DNA from: Acidobacteriota bacterium
GTDB lineage: Bacteria > Acidobacteriota > Terriglobia > Terriglobales > Acidobacteriaceae
Length of the DNA: 64,000 nt
Reading direction: 5' to 3'
Assembly: GCA_013289765.1 (NCBI GenBank)
Contig: JABCZI010000008.1
Coordinates: forward strand, 62,001-126,000
Made by a program: the position numbers and the translations under genes. Shown in pieces: positions 17,620 to 27,397 of the stretch (positions within the stretch are counted from its first letter, which is position 1; each line of letters begins with the position of its first letter). The notes below the pieces were generated by a model. It searched no databases. It saw only the letters and a program-made list of their open reading frames with translations, and was not told where the DNA came from.

Positions 17620-18203
17620 GGAGAGCGAAGCTTCATCGTGAGACCGCGGAAACGGAGATCCAGATTGCACTCACCATTGAAGGTCGTGGGAAATACGAAA
17701 TTTCCACGGGCATCCGTTTTCTCGACCACATGATGGAACTCTTTACTCGGCACGGCGGATTCGATCTGAAACTCACGGCGACAGGCGACCTGGACGTGGA
17801 CCAGCACCACACCGTGGAAGACGTTGGCATTGCTCTGGGCGAGGTCTTCGATCGCGCACTGGGCGATCGGCGCGGAATTCTGCGCGCCGGATATTTTGTT
17901 ATGCCTATGGATGAAACTCTCGGCCTCGCCGCCGTCGATTTCGGAGGACGCGCGGCCGCGGTGGTCGATACCAAAGTCCGTGCAGTGCGAGTGGGCGATC
18001 TGCAAGTGGAACTGGTGGCCGATTTCTTCGAAGGCTTTGCTCGGGGTGCGCGCGCCAATGTTCATGCGCGTGTCCTTTATGGACGCTCCACCCATCACAA
18101 GATCGAAGCGCTCTTCAAGGCTTTCGCGCGCGCCTTGCGCGTGGCGTGCTCGCGCGATCGGAGGCTGGGCCGCATGCTGCCGAGCACTAAGGGACTTTTA
18201 TGA
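17616..18203 (+). CDS. hisB: Imidazoleglycerol-phosphate dehydratase
   Basis: A 195-residue monofunctional dehydratase; the histidinol-phosphatase domain found in enteric HisB is absent. Manganese-binding repeats are visible as [27 protein letters not shown] and [13 protein letters not shown]. Expected to form 24-mers. ATG overlaps the hisC stop by 4 bp, and its stop overlaps the hisH start by 4 bp. No histidinol-phosphatase gene is recognised in the operon, so that activity must come from elsewhere in the genome. Confidence 0.96.
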   Translation: MRRAKLHRETAETEIQIALTIEGRGKYEISTGIRFLDHMMELFTRHGGFDLKLTATGDLDVDQHHTVEDVGIALGEVFDRALGDRRGILRAGYFVMPMDETLGLAAVDFGGRAAAVVDTKVRAVRVGDLQVELVADFFEGFARGARANVHARVLYGRSTHHKIEALFKAFARALRVACSRDRRLGRMLPSTKGLL

Positions 18204-18790
18204 TCGCTATCGTAGATTACGGAGCGGGCAATCTGAATTCCGTGAAGAAGGCGTTCGACTATCTGGGTGCCGAGGTTGTGCTGACGGACCAGCCTGAAAC
18301 TGTTGCTGCCGCGAGCAAGATCGTACTGCCCGGTGTGGGGCATTTTTCGTCGCTTCGAGCGCTGGAAGCTACAGGCTTGCGGAAGGCTTTGATACAAAAC
18401 GCTTCAGCCGGAAAACCGTTTCTCGGAATTTGCCTGGGCATGCAGTGGCTTTTTCAGGGAAGTGAAGAGTGCCGCGATGTTGCGGGAGCGGCACTGTTTC
18501 CCGGAAAGTGCCAGCAGTTTCCTTCGGACGTGAAGTCGCCGCACGTCGGTTGGAATTCTTTGACGGTTCAAAACCGTTCACGATTGTTTCGGGGCGTCGC
18601 ACAAGATTCGTTTGTGTACTACACGCATTCGTTTTATGCACCTGTCGTGACGGAGACCGCGGCGGCCAGCGAATACGGGCTTTGGTTCGCGGGCGCCGTT
18701 GAGCTGGGCAATATTTTTGGAGTGCAATTCCATCCTGAGAAATCAGGGGACGTAGGGCTCGCCATCCTGAAGAATTTCTGTGAGGTCTAA
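18200..18790 (+). CDS. hisH: Imidazole glycerol phosphate synthase, glutaminase subunit
   Basis: A 196-residue class I glutamine amidotransferase that delivers ammonia to HisF. The triad is visible: nucleophile C78 in GICLGMQ, with H178 and E180 in [10 protein letters not shown]. It opens with [12 protein letters not shown], typical of HisH. Overlaps hisB by 4 bp and ends directly before the hisF TTG start, which fits tight co-translation of the two subunits. Confidence 0.96.
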   Translation: MIAIVDYGAGNLNSVKKAFDYLGAEVVLTDQPETVAAASKIVLPGVGHFSSLRALEATGLRKALIQNASAGKPFLGICLGMQWLFQGSEECRDVAGAALFPGKCQQFPSDVKSPHVGWNSLTVQNRSRLFRGVAQDSFVYYTHSFYAPVVTETAAASEYGLWFAGAVELGNIFGVQFHPEKSGDVGLAILKNFCEV

Positions 18791-19552
18791 TTGTTGACCA
18801 AACGCATCATCGCCTGCCTCGACATGGATGGCGGCCGCGTTGTGAAGGGTGTCCGATTTAAGAATTTGCGCGACGCCGGTGATCCGGCGGAGTGTGCCAC
18901 AGCCCATGCTCGCAACGGCGCGGATGAAATCGTGCTGCTCGATATCACCGCGACCAGCGGAAACCGGCGAACGCTGCTGGACGCAGTCCGCGGCACGGCT
19001 CGCTCGCTGTTCGTTCCGTTTACTGTGGGGGGAGGAATTCGCCGGCTCGAAGACGCAGTGGCAGTCTTCGATGCGGGCGCTGACAAGATTGCGATTAACT
19101 CGGCCGCAGTGCGCGACCCCGCATTGATCGGCAAGATCGCAGGGCGGTTTGGTTCCCAGGCGGTTGTGGTGGCAATTGATGCAAGAAAAGTTGCGGGAGG
19201 TTTTGAAGTGTTCGTTGCCGGAGGACGCGAGCCCACCGGCCGCGACGCCATTCAATGGGCGCGGGAGGCGGCCGCTTGCGGAGCAGGTGAGATCCTGCTG
19301 ACATCGATGGACCGTGATGGAACGCAATCGGGTTTTGACTGCGGGCTCGTGCGCGCCGTGGCGGAATCGGTTTCGATTCCAGTCATTGCCTCAGGGGGGG
19401 CTGGATCAGCGCGCGATTTTATCGAAGTGTTTCGTGACGGACGCGCCGACGCTGCCCTGGCTGCGTCCATCTTTCATTTCGGCATTGAGAACATCGCGCA
19501 ATTGAAGCGTGAACTACATAACGCCAGTGTCCCGGTGAGGTGGCCGTGTTAA
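18791..19552 (+). CDS. hisF: Imidazole glycerol phosphate synthase, cyclase subunit
   Basis: A 253-residue (beta-alpha)8 barrel that uses HisH ammonia to form imidazole glycerol phosphate and AICAR. Catalytic aspartates are D11 in IACLDMDGG and the one in VVVAIDARK. Phosphate-binding turns are FTVGGGIR and IASGGAGSA. The likely start is TTG 18791, right after the hisH stop, with GAGG five bases upstream; no ATG fits. The C-terminus overlaps hisA by 7 bp. Confidence 0.95.
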   Translation: MLTKRIIACLDMDGGRVVKGVRFKNLRDAGDPAECATAHARNGADEIVLLDITATSGNRRTLLDAVRGTARSLFVPFTVGGGIRRLEDAVAVFDAGADKIAINSAAVRDPALIGKIAGRFGSQAVVVAIDARKVAGGFEVFVAGGREPTGRDAIQWAREAAACGAGEILLTSMDRDGTQSGFDCGLVRAVAESVSIPVIASGGAGSARDFIEVFRDGRADAALAASIFHFGIENIAQLKRELHNASVPVRWPC

Positions 19553-20220
19553 TTCCGTCGATTGATCTTATGGGCGGCAAGATTGTGCAGTTGGTGCAAG
19601 GCGAGAAAAAAGCGTTGGAGTTCGACGACTTCGATTATTGGATCGCGCGATTCTCTAAGTATCCTCTGGTGCAGGTGATCGACCTCGACGCGGCTCGGGG
19701 TGTTGGAAATAACTGCGCGATTGTGGCTCAGATTGTCCGGCGGCTCCCATGCCAGGTCGGGGGAGGGATTCGCTCCGCCGAAACCGCGCAAAAGCTTTTA
19801 GACGCCGGAGCCCGCAGAGTCATTTTCGGTTCTGTGTTGTTGAAAGATGGCGAAATCGACACCGAGTATTCCGCAGCGCTGGCCACGTCACTGGGCAGTG
19901 CGCCGCTGGTATTTGCTCTCGACTCACGCGGCGGCCGGGTTGCGATTGATGGCTGGCGTAAAGGGACTGCCGTTACCGCGTTTGACATGATTCGCGCTCT
20001 GGAACCTTTCTGCGAAACTTTTCTCTACACCCACATCGACACGGAAGGATTGATGGGAGGAATTCCGATGGACGTGGTCAGTGAAATTCGCAAAGCCACT
20101 TCGCGGCGACTGGTAGTCGCCGGCGGCATAAAGACTCAGCAAGAGATCGATAGCCTCGACGGGTTGGGGATGGACGCCGTCGTCGGGATGGCTTTGTATT
20201 CAGGCCGGCTCTCAGCCTGA
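19546..20220 (+). CDS. hisA: ProFAR isomerase
   Basis: A 224-residue (beta-alpha)8 barrel performing the Amadori isomerisation that feeds HisF. Motifs: [15 protein letters not shown] with the first catalytic Asp, [17 protein letters not shown] and [10 protein letters not shown]. The GTG at 19546 is chosen because it gives the usual M-L-I-P start and has GAGG five bases upstream; GTG 19540 is an alternative adding two residues. It is slightly short for the family (about 240). Last gene of the operon; no strong terminator was seen after it. Confidence 0.94.
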   Translation: MLIPSIDLMGGKIVQLVQGEKKALEFDDFDYWIARFSKYPLVQVIDLDAARGVGNNCAIVAQIVRRLPCQVGGGIRSAETAQKLLDAGARRVIFGSVLLKDGEIDTEYSAALATSLGSAPLVFALDSRGGRVAIDGWRKGTAVTAFDMIRALEPFCETFLYTHIDTEGLMGGIPMDVVSEIRKATSRRLVVAGGIKTQQEIDSLDGLGMDAVVGMALYSGRLSA

Positions 20221-20274
20221 GCTCAATCCATCACATCTACTCGATGGCGTCAGCAGAGTCCGATCACAGCCTAC

Positions 20275-21291
20275 TCAATCGCGTGTTTCGTAAACCCAAA
20301 GTTCCGCTCCCCGGTTGGAGCGACCAGGGACCGCGAGGTAAAGGCTGTTGTGCTTGCCCACTTGGCCGTAGTAAGCGCTGGTTCGCGCCCCAATCGCGGT
20401 TGGAATTTTGGCGATGCGTTCGTATCGATCAGGATCAATTTGCTGGTAAACAAAGATGAAGCCCTCGGCGCTGGGAACGTATATGCGCTTGCGTGTCGCA
20501 TCGTACGCCATGTCGTCCGAGTCGGCGGCGCCGGGCAGGCTGGCGATCACTTTACCGGTGTCTGTGTTCAACACCAATAACCGCGCAGGCTTGCGGGCCG
20601 CAACGAAAAGGCGATGGTGCTCTTCGTCAAGCGCCATGGGAAAGTTGGTCCCGGCTTCCTCCAGCTTCCATTTCTCGATGGCGTGAGTGTCGCGATTAAT
20701 GACGGCGACCTGGCTGACAGAGGCCAAGTTTACAAAAATTCTTGGCCCCTTTTCTTCCAGTTGAAACGACTCGGGATGCGCGCCGAGTTCGAAATCGCCG
20801 TCGATGCGCTTGTTTGTCGTTGCATCGAACACGCCGATCGCTCCATCTCCATAGGCAACATAAACGCGTTTCGTCCGCGGATCGTAGCGGAGTTGATCGG
20901 CATCATCCGGATACTTGACGGTGTCGATGAGCTTGTAGGTTTCGGAGTCGAAGATCTTGCACGATCCGTCGCCTTCGTTCGAGACAACGATTCGGTCTGA
21001 GTCCGGAAGATAAAGAGCCATCTGCGGCTTGGTGAGGCCTTCATGAATGCTGTGGACTCGCTTGCCGCGTTGACTCTCGATCACCTCGACGCTGTCGTTT
21101 CCGTAATTCGCCGCGAAAACTCTGCCGGTCTTATTGTCGACCGCCATGTGATCGAAGCGACCCTGCACGTCGGGGATCGGAATGATTCGGACCAAAACGA
21201 GAGGGGCGAACTCGTCGTTGGATGGGTTGTCCTGCGCCGCGATGCCGATGGTGGCAAATAACAAAATAAAAATGCTGCAAAGCCTTTTCAT
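20275..21291 (-). CDS. Secreted YncE-like beta-propeller protein
   Basis: A 338-residue exported protein with signal peptide 1-19 (LCSIFILLFATIGIAA before QD). Six to seven repeats of about 42 residues share the pattern GRVFAAN-x-D-x-V-x-V-I-x-(16)-G-L-x-x-P, for example TGRVFAANYGNDSVEVIE and TKRVYVAYGDGAIGVFD. This is the YVTN/YncE seven-bladed propeller family. Such proteins are usually periplasmic binding or scaffold proteins of unknown ligand. ATG 21291 follows GGAGG closely and restores the signal peptide. A paralogue is found at 58321 next to a TonB receptor; this copy has none and stands convergent to hisA. Confidence 0.85.
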   Translation of the reverse strand: MKRLCSIFILLFATIGIAAQDNPSNDEFAPLVLVRIIPIPDVQGRFDHMAVDNKTGRVFAANYGNDSVEVIESQRGKRVHSIHEGLTKPQMALYLPDSDRIVVSNEGDGSCKIFDSETYKLIDTVKYPDDADQLRYDPRTKRVYVAYGDGAIGVFDATTNKRIDGDFELGAHPESFQLEEKGPRIFVNLASVSQVAVINRDTHAIEKWKLEEAGTNFPMALDEEHHRLFVAARKPARLLVLNTDTGKVIASLPGAADSDDMAYDATRKRIYVPSAEGFIFVYQQIDPDRYERIAKIPTAIGARTSAYYGQVGKHNSLYLAVPGRSNRGAELWVYETRD

Positions 21292-21418
21292 ATTCCTCCA
21301 AGAGCTGAGTCCTTCTCGCCACCGTCGACCATAGACCATAAATCTGAAAATAGGCCTAAGAATTCTGGATAGTTTGCGCTAGCATGGCTTGCCTGCCGGT
21401 TCAATGAGGTAGGATCAA

Positions 21419-22462
21419 GTGAATCGACAAGAGGTTTCACTATCCATGGACAAAGTTACGCGTCTTCGCTGCCTTCAAGGTGTTGCACTGATCGTTCTGT
21501 TGCTTTCGATTCTTAACATGCAACCTGCCGCGGCTCAGGGGAACGCCGGGGCAGACGCCGCCAACCACGGTGCTCAGGTGCATACGCTGAAGGTAACTCT
21601 GCTTTCGACGATGTTGGTGGCGGATATGAAGGGTTTAGGAGAATGGGGGTTTTCGGCGCTCGTCGAAGCCGATGGCCGCCGCGTTCTGCTTGATACCGGA
21701 GCTCATCCCGACACCGTGCTGCAAAATGCACGCGACCTGAACGTTGATCTGTCCGGCGTTAAGGAAGTGATCCTTACGCACTATCACTGGGATCACGTCA
21801 GTGGGCTAATGAGCCTGCGCAAGGAGTTGATGAAAAAAGATCCGGCGGCTATGTCAGTGGTCCATGTGGCGCGCGGGATTTTTTACAGCCGTCCCGGGCA
21901 ACAGGGTGAAGCGAACACAATGATAGCAGTCAAGAAAGAGTACGAAGCGACCGGCGGAAAATTTATCGAACACGACGAGGCCTCGGAAATTTTTCCGGGG
22001 TGGTGGCTGACCGGACCAGTGCCCCGCAAATATCCGGAACACAACTGGAGCAGTACTGGAAAAGTACAAACTCCCGCAGGCTTGGTGGAAGATACAATCC
22101 CTGACGATCAATCACTGGTGCTGAACACACCGAAAGGGCTGGTAGTGATCACCGGCTGCGGACATGCTGGCATCATCAACATTCTCACGTTCAGCCGGGA
22201 GCAATTTCCAAACGAACCCGTCGAGGCGGTCATCGGCGGACTGCATCTTTTCCCGGCGACCGACGAACAGCTGAATTGGACGGCCGACAAGCTGAAAGAT
22301 TTCAAAGTGGCGAATCTGTTAGGCGCCCACTGTACCGGCATCGAGGCGGTGTATCGGATTCGGGAACGGCTCGGCCTGCCCCGGTCGTCCGCTGTGGTGG
22401 GCAGCGTGGGATCGAGCTTCGTTCTCGGCGAGGGCATCCATCCCGGTCAACTGGCCAAGTGA
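21419..22462 (+). CDS. Exported MBL-fold metallo-hydrolase
   Basis: A 347-residue metallo-beta-lactamase-fold protein. The zinc motif HYHWDH is at 121-126, followed by GCGHAGI and a GGLHLF / GAHCTG pair late in the chain. This layout matches the dihydropterin ribofuranosyl-aminobenzene phosphate synthase-like MBL subgroup, most bacterial members of which have unknown substrates. An N-terminal hydrophobic segment ending in AAAQ suggests secretion. Start choice: GTG 21419 has AGGA four bases upstream, while ATG 21446 also keeps the signal peptide but has a poorly spaced site. Stands alone, divergent from the propeller gene. Confidence 0.82.
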   Translation: MNRQEVSLSMDKVTRLRCLQGVALIVLLLSILNMQPAAAQGNAGADAANHGAQVHTLKVTLLSTMLVADMKGLGEWGFSALVEADGRRVLLDTGAHPDTVLQNARDLNVDLSGVKEVILTHYHWDHVSGLMSLRKELMKKDPAAMSVVHVARGIFYSRPGQQGEANTMIAVKKEYEATGGKFIEHDEASEIFPGWWLTGPVPRKYPEHNWSSTGKVQTPAGLVEDTIPDDQSLVLNTPKGLVVITGCGHAGIINILTFSREQFPNEPVEAVIGGLHLFPATDEQLNWTADKLKDFKVANLLGAHCTGIEAVYRIRERLGLPRSSAVVGSVGSSFVLGEGIHPGQLAK

Positions 22463-22496
22463 CATACGCTCTCGAGTTCGAACTTGTCGTTACTCG

Positions 22497-23255
22497 TCAG
22501 ACCGCGGCAAAGCCTCCATCGACCGACATGGCGGATCCCGTTACCCAGGACGACTCGTCGCTCGCCAAATAGACCGCCATACCGGCAATGTCCTCCGGCC
22601 GACCAACTCTGCCGATGGGATGAGCAGCGACTCTGTCCCGGCGAAATGCCTCGGCATCGGCTGCCTGGCCGATCAGACGTTCCGTCAGTTCGCTCTCAAC
22701 GAATGCCGGACAGATCGCGTTCACCCTGATTTTGTCATGCCCGTGGTCGACGGCCATGGCTTTGGTCAGCAGGATTACCGCGCCCTTCGAGGGCGAGTAG
22801 GCTGCGCGGTTGCGCGCGCTAACTAACCCGAGAACGGAAGCGATATTAATAATCGAACCGCCGCCGGCCTTCCTCATGTGCGGCAGCGCGGCACGCGATA
22901 GCAGCCAAAGCCCGCGAACGTTTACGTTGAAAGTTTCGTCCCACTGTTCTTCGGTGATCTGCTCCGAGGTTCCGACATGCAGAACTCCCGCATTATTCAG
23001 CAGGAAGTCGAGTCCGCCGAATCGCTTCACAGTCTCTTCCAGCAGTCGATTGATCTCGCTGGTTTTGGAAACGTCGGCCGCAATTGCAATCGCTGATTCG
23101 CCGATGTTGTGTGCAACTTCCTCAATACGATCCTTTCGCCTGCCAATCAGCGCGACTCGCGCCCCCTCTTTCGCCACTGCTATCGCGCATGCGCGCCCAA
23201 TACCGCTTCCCGCACCGGTGATGATCCCAACTTTGCCTTTCAGACGTTCGCTCAT
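22497..23255 (-). CDS. Short-chain dehydrogenase/reductase
   Basis: A 252-residue classical SDR. The NAD(P)-binding loop is TGAGSGIGRA, NNAG follows in the core, the catalytic serine is in IINIASVLG and YxxxK appears as YSPSK. The C-terminal GSAMSVDGGFA is also typical. An Arg-rich stretch after beta-2 (GRRKDR) favours NADP over NAD, which is inference. Substrate unknown; the closest named relatives of such proteins are oxoacyl-ACP reductase or glucose dehydrogenase types. ATG 23255 is preferred over TTG 23264. It is convergent with the MBL gene. Confidence 0.9.
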   Translation of the reverse strand: MSERLKGKVGIITGAGSGIGRACAIAVAKEGARVALIGRRKDRIEEVAHNIGESAIAIAADVSKTSEINRLLEETVKRFGGLDFLLNNAGVLHVGTSEQITEEQWDETFNVNVRGLWLLSRAALPHMRKAGGGSIINIASVLGLVSARNRAAYSPSKGAVILLTKAMAVDHGHDKIRVNAICPAFVESELTERLIGQAADAEAFRRDRVAAHPIGRVGRPEDIAGMAVYLASDESSWVTGSAMSVDGGFAAV

Positions 23256-23563
23256 AATATCCAATATAGCTGATGATCAAACTCAAACGCGTTACTGAAG
23301 CCGATCATAAAAAGAAATTAACCACCAAAGGCATGAAGGTACACAAAGGAAAACCCTGTAACAGAGGCCCTTCATGATAGTTCGTGCGCTTGGTAGTTCA
23401 TTCTGTTTTCTGCGTGTGCGCAAGCGAACCCACCGCCCACTCGCTTGCGATCATTGACACCGGTTGCAGCGATGCGGTAATTAACAGGATGCGTCCCTAC
23501 ATACACTTCGAGTGGAAATCCATCGCCAACCAAGACTTGAAATTCTAAGGACAATATATTTTG
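23256..23563. other. Divergent intergenic region, SDR / alpha-beta hydrolase
   Basis: About 308 bp separating two divergent genes, so both promoters should lie here. Apart from a purine-rich AAGGA before the hydrolase I saw no clear operator, hairpin or gene. Confidence 0.45.
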
Positions 23564-24760
23564 ATGAACACGAGAATGTCGCTCGCAATATTTGTTGCAC
23601 TGGTCGTTACTTGTGCGTCCAGCGGCTTCGCAGCGAACCCCAACGACGCCAAAGTATCGATTCCCCTGACCTCGGTGCCAACATTTTCCACGGAGAACAT
23701 CGGACGCCAGGGCCATTTTTACGTTGGGGGCAAATGGGTTGGCGAGTCCGGCAAAGAACACATGCGCGGCGCAATGTATGTCGAGGTGTGGGTGCCCAAA
23801 AAAATCCGGCATCCGTATCCCATCTTATTTCTCCAGGCAGGAGGCGGACAAAGTAGCATCGCGCTGCTGCAAACTCCAGACGGGCGGCCGGGCTGGGCCT
23901 ACGATTTTGTGAACCAGGGCTACACCATCTATATGATGGATTTCCCCGCTCGGGGCCGTGCCGCGTATGTTCCGGGCCTCGATGGCGAAATAAGCGGTCC
24001 TCGCACCGCCGAGCACATGGAAGAAGTTTGGACCGGCGGCCACCCGCCCACAAGCCCAGCGCGCGCTTGGCCGCAATCGAAAAAATATACTCAATGGCCA
24101 AGCGACGCGCCGAATAAAGGCCAAATCGGCGATCCGGTATTCGATTATTTTGCCAAGACCGAACTCGGATTTCCGACCGCCGATGATATGGAACCCCTGG
24201 CTGCCGACGACCTGATCCAACTCGTAGACTTGATCAACAAACCAGTCATCCTGTTCCTTCACTCGCGCTTGGCAACTTCGGGATGGCTGCTCGCGGATGC
24301 GCGGCCCAAACTCATCAAAGGCATCATTGCCGACGAACCCTGGGGACCGCCCATCGAGAACGCGGAACTCGACGCAAAAGGCCCGGGGCACATTTGGGGT
24401 CTCACCAATTTTCCCATGCAATACGATCCACCCATCAAGGCAGCTTCCGAACTGCAAACCATTCGCGAGGAAAAGGCCGATGCGCCCGACCTCATCCCTT
24501 GCTGGATTCAGAAGGAGCCCGCTCGCAAACTGATCAACCTCGAAGGCATCCCGATCCTCAATGTTTCCGGAGAGGCCAGCTATCACCGGCCGTACGCCCG
24601 CTGTGTCGCCAAGTGGCTTAACCAGGCAGGGGTGAAGACCGAATACGTCAACCTGGAAGATGTCGGTCTGACCGGCAACGGCCACCAGATGATGTCTGAA
24701 AAGAACAGTGCCGAAATTGCGAAATATTTCATGACCTGGCTCGACAAGAACGTCCATTGA
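23564..24760 (+). CDS. Secreted alpha/beta-hydrolase-fold protein with atypical nucleophile elbow
   Basis: A 398-residue protein with a signal peptide (SLAIFVALVVTCASSGFAA). Alpha/beta-hydrolase landmarks are LFLQAGGGQSS (oxyanion region), YTIYMMDFPARGRA and a late histidine in GNGHQMM. At the expected nucleophile elbow the sequence is LFLHSRLATSG, so serine 234 is followed by R-L instead of the usual G-x-S-x-G glycines. It may be an esterase with a divergent elbow or a non-canonical member of the family; the substrate is unknown. The start ATG 23564 lacks a well-spaced ribosome-binding site; ATG 23576 is possible. Related in fold, not closely, to the hydrolase at 38029. Confidence 0.75.
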   Translation: MNTRMSLAIFVALVVTCASSGFAANPNDAKVSIPLTSVPTFSTENIGRQGHFYVGGKWVGESGKEHMRGAMYVEVWVPKKIRHPYPILFLQAGGGQSSIALLQTPDGRPGWAYDFVNQGYTIYMMDFPARGRAAYVPGLDGEISGPRTAEHMEEVWTGGHPPTSPARAWPQSKKYTQWPSDAPNKGQIGDPVFDYFAKTELGFPTADDMEPLAADDLIQLVDLINKPVILFLHSRLATSGWLLADARPKLIKGIIADEPWGPPIENAELDAKGPGHIWGLTNFPMQYDPPIKAASELQTIREEKADAPDLIPCWIQKEPARKLINLEGIPILNVSGEASYHRPYARCVAKWLNQAGVKTEYVNLEDVGLTGNGHQMMSEKNSAEIAKYFMTWLDKNVH

Positions 24761-24882
24761 TTTTGGACCGCCGCCCTGAATGGCTCACTGGCCGTTCTTT
24801 TCATGCGGGTTTCATACTCGGTGTGATAGTTTCTCTTGTTCGTGGGTGCTGTTGACTTGGTGAGACCCCGGAGGAAAGAGCA

Positions 24883-25401
24883 ATGAAGGGTTTTCTGCTT
24901 GGTTTGATTGTCGGACTAGCAGCGGTTGCAATTGGTCTGTTTTCTTATTTCGCCATCGGCATGGCTCCGGTGGCTACTTCAGCAGCTCCCATGCCTCTCG
25001 AACGAACGTTAGCCAAGCTTGCGCTGCACGCCCGCATTGGCCGGGAAATGCCCAAGAACGCTCCCATCACTGCGAGTGAATCGAACTACTCAGCTGGCGC
25101 ACAGATCTATCGATCCAACTGTGCCGTCTGCCATGGCCTTCCTGGACAGCCTGAGACCAGCATTTCTAAGGGAATGTTTCCGGACGTTCCTCAATTGTTT
25201 CGGGGGCATGGCGTAACCGATGATCCTGCGGGCGAGACCTACTGGAAGGTAAGCAATGGCATCCGCCTTACCGGTATGCCTGGATTTAAGAACACCTTGT
25301 CGGAAACTGAACGGTGGCAAGTCAGCCTTTTGCTGGCTGATGCGGACAAACTGCCTCAGGCGCTGAAAAATAGTTTGGCAGCCCCCCTGCTCGTCCAGTA
25401 G
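24883..25401 (+). CDS. Membrane-anchored class I cytochrome c
   Basis: A 172-residue c-type cytochrome. An uncleaved or signal-like N-terminal helix (residues 3-30) is followed by one haem-binding CAVCH at 80-84. A probable axial methionine M132 lies in LTGMPGF. The Cys-x-x-Cys-His to Met spacing fits a single-haem class I protein facing the periplasm. It could pass electrons to a terminal oxidase or to an exported oxidoreductase; no partner gene adjoins it. GGAGGAAAG precedes the ATG. It converges on the winged-helix/TPR regulator. Confidence 0.92.
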   Translation: MKGFLLGLIVGLAAVAIGLFSYFAIGMAPVATSAAPMPLERTLAKLALHARIGREMPKNAPITASESNYSAGAQIYRSNCAVCHGLPGQPETSISKGMFPDVPQLFRGHGVTDDPAGETYWKVSNGIRLTGMPGFKNTLSETERWQVSLLLADADKLPQALKNSLAAPLLVQ

Positions 25402-25447
25402 CGGGCGCAGGATTCGTTCAGAAGACCGTCCGAGGATCAGAAGAGGA

Positions 25448-27397
25448 TCAGAAGTTGATGCGCCGGGCAAGCTGCTCAAATCGCGGATTGGAATGAAGTC
25501 CGCTGAGTTCCGGATCCAATTTCAAAAACGCTATCGAGGTGGATCGATCGTCAAAAGCTCTTTCGAGCCAGCCAATTGATCGGTCATTTTCGCCCAGTCC
25601 GGCGTAGACCAACGCGATCGCATAAGCGGGCACATATGTCTGTCCCAGTCGCCCTTCCAGATCCTGCAGCACCTTGTGAGCCTCAATCCCGTGCCCTGAA
25701 ACTGCGTAAGCATGCCCCAGCGAGCCTTTGTAGCACGCATCTCCTGGGGACAGGTTTACAGCTTGCTGCAATTCCGAGATCGCCAAGTCATACGATTTCT
25801 TTTGCTCGTATGCCCTTCCCAAACGGAAGTGCGTCCGCGGAAAGCTAGGGTCGATTTCGATTGCTTTCTTGAGAATCTCAATTGCCTGATCGCCTTTCCC
25901 CGCAAGAGAATAAGTCCATCCCGCATTGCTACCGATGATCAATGAAAGCGGATCGTCCTCCATGGCATGCTGCGCCTCTATACTCGCTTCCTGGAACCGG
26001 CCCATCGCTGCCAGGTTTTCGCCGTACCAGGAGTGTGCCAAAGCATAATTCGGATTTTCGGCAAGGGAGCGCTGGAATTCTTTTACCGCCTCGGCCGCGT
26101 TCCAGTCATAGTAAAAATAAATGAAACCCATGCTGGCGTGGGCTTCGGCAAGTCCATCATCCATTTCGAGGGCTCGCTTGGCAGCTTCTTTGGCGGCAGG
26201 GAAGGCCTCTTTCGGCGGCAGCATCGCGTAAAGACCGAGCGTGGCATAAGAATCGGCAATGCCTACATAGGCCTCAGCAAATGTTGGGTCAAGAGCAATC
26301 GCCTGGCGGAAATATTCCAGCCCCTTTATCATCCCCTTCTCGGTTCGCTTGTTCCAGAAATAACGGCCCTTAACGTAGGCTTCGTATGCGTCTGGCCTGG
26401 CAGTCGCTCGCTTGGTGAACCGGCGCGTCTCCTCGCCGGTGAGCTTTAATCGGATGGACTGTGCCACCCGTTCCGACAGTGAGTCCTCGAGGGCAAAGAT
26501 ATCCGTATATTCCTTTTCGAAGCTCTCGCCCCAAAGCTGCACGCCGTCGCGCACCCGGATGAGTTGTACTGTTAAACGAACTCGATCCGCCCCGCGCTGA
26601 ATGCGCCCATCAAGAACAGCGTCGACGCCCTGCTCCTGACCGGCCGCCTGAGGGCTGGTTTCTTTTTCCGCATACCTTTGGATGGAACTGGTTGGCCGAA
26701 CGATGATCTTGCCCGTATTTCCCAGCCGCGTGATCAACGCATCCGCCATCCCCAGTCCCAGGTATTCGTCGCCGCTTTTTGCACCCAGGGTTTGGAAGGG
26801 AAGAACGGCAAGCGAACGTATCGCCGCCTCGCCTTGAACCGGGTTGGCCGCGCTTCCACGGCGAACGGCCATCCGGATCAGAAGCAGGAACGCGCCCAAG
26901 GCCAGTCCGGCGCCCAGAATCTTCCATACTAAAGTCCGCCTGGGGACAATGGCGGAGACAATGCCGGACTTGAACACCGCCGCCGAGACCGGTTCCTGAC
27001 CTGCTACCTCTTTGCCTACTGTGCCAGACTCATAGGTCGGCACCATTGCGGCGGCAATTTCGGACTCGCCCACCCGCCTGACATCGGCGACAAACCGGTA
27101 GCCCCGTTTGGAAACCGTCTCGATGTACTTGTGCATCCCTCGGTCGTCGTTAAGAGCTTTCCTCAGCACCGAAACCGTGACCGAAAGATTACCCTCCTCG
27201 ACAAAAGAGTCCCGCCAGACCGCCTTCAGTAGTTCTTCTTTCTCAACGAGATGACCGCTTCGTTCCACCAGGACAACCAGTAGATCAAACGCCTTCGGAG
27301 GCATCGGGACTGGTTGGCCGTCGCAGAGCAGGAGACGCTCCGGGGGATCTAGCTGAAAAGGCCCGAACTCATACAAATGCTTGACGGAAGTTTCCAT
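25448..27397 (-). CDS. Winged-helix (ToxR/CadC-type) membrane regulator with TolB-like and TPR domains
   Basis: A 649-residue one-component regulator. Residues 8-105 are a winged-helix DNA-binding domain (FGPFQLDPPERLLLCDG, then KAFDLLVVLVE and RGYRFV at its end). Residues 157-178 form a single membrane helix. Residues ~190-335 resemble the FlgO/TolB-N-like domain (LAVLPFQTLG, LGLGMADALITRLGN, GVDAVLDGRIQ). The remaining ~300 residues are TPR repeats such as AIALDPTFAEAYVGIADSYATLG. This architecture is abundant in Acidobacteria; signal and targets are unknown. The divergent TonB receptor at 27839 starts 441 bp away and is a reasonable target, which is inference. Confidence 0.93.
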   Translation of the reverse strand: METSVKHLYEFGPFQLDPPERLLLCDGQPVPMPPKAFDLLVVLVERSGHLVEKEELLKAVWRDSFVEEGNLSVTVSVLRKALNDDRGMHKYIETVSKRGYRFVADVRRVGESEIAAAMVPTYESGTVGKEVAGQEPVSAAVFKSGIVSAIVPRRTLVWKILGAGLALGAFLLLIRMAVRRGSAANPVQGEAAIRSLAVLPFQTLGAKSGDEYLGLGMADALITRLGNTGKIIVRPTSSIQRYAEKETSPQAAGQEQGVDAVLDGRIQRGADRVRLTVQLIRVRDGVQLWGESFEKEYTDIFALEDSLSERVAQSIRLKLTGEETRRFTKRATARPDAYEAYVKGRYFWNKRTEKGMIKGLEYFRQAIALDPTFAEAYVGIADSYATLGLYAMLPPKEAFPAAKEAAKRALEMDDGLAEAHASMGFIYFYYDWNAAEAVKEFQRSLAENPNYALAHSWYGENLAAMGRFQEASIEAQHAMEDDPLSLIIGSNAGWTYSLAGKGDQAIEILKKAIEIDPSFPRTHFRLGRAYEQKKSYDLAISELQQAVNLSPGDACYKGSLGHAYAVSGHGIEAHKVLQDLEGRLGQTYVPAYAIALVYAGLGENDRSIGWLERAFDDRSTSIAFLKLDPELSGLHSNPRFEQLARRINF

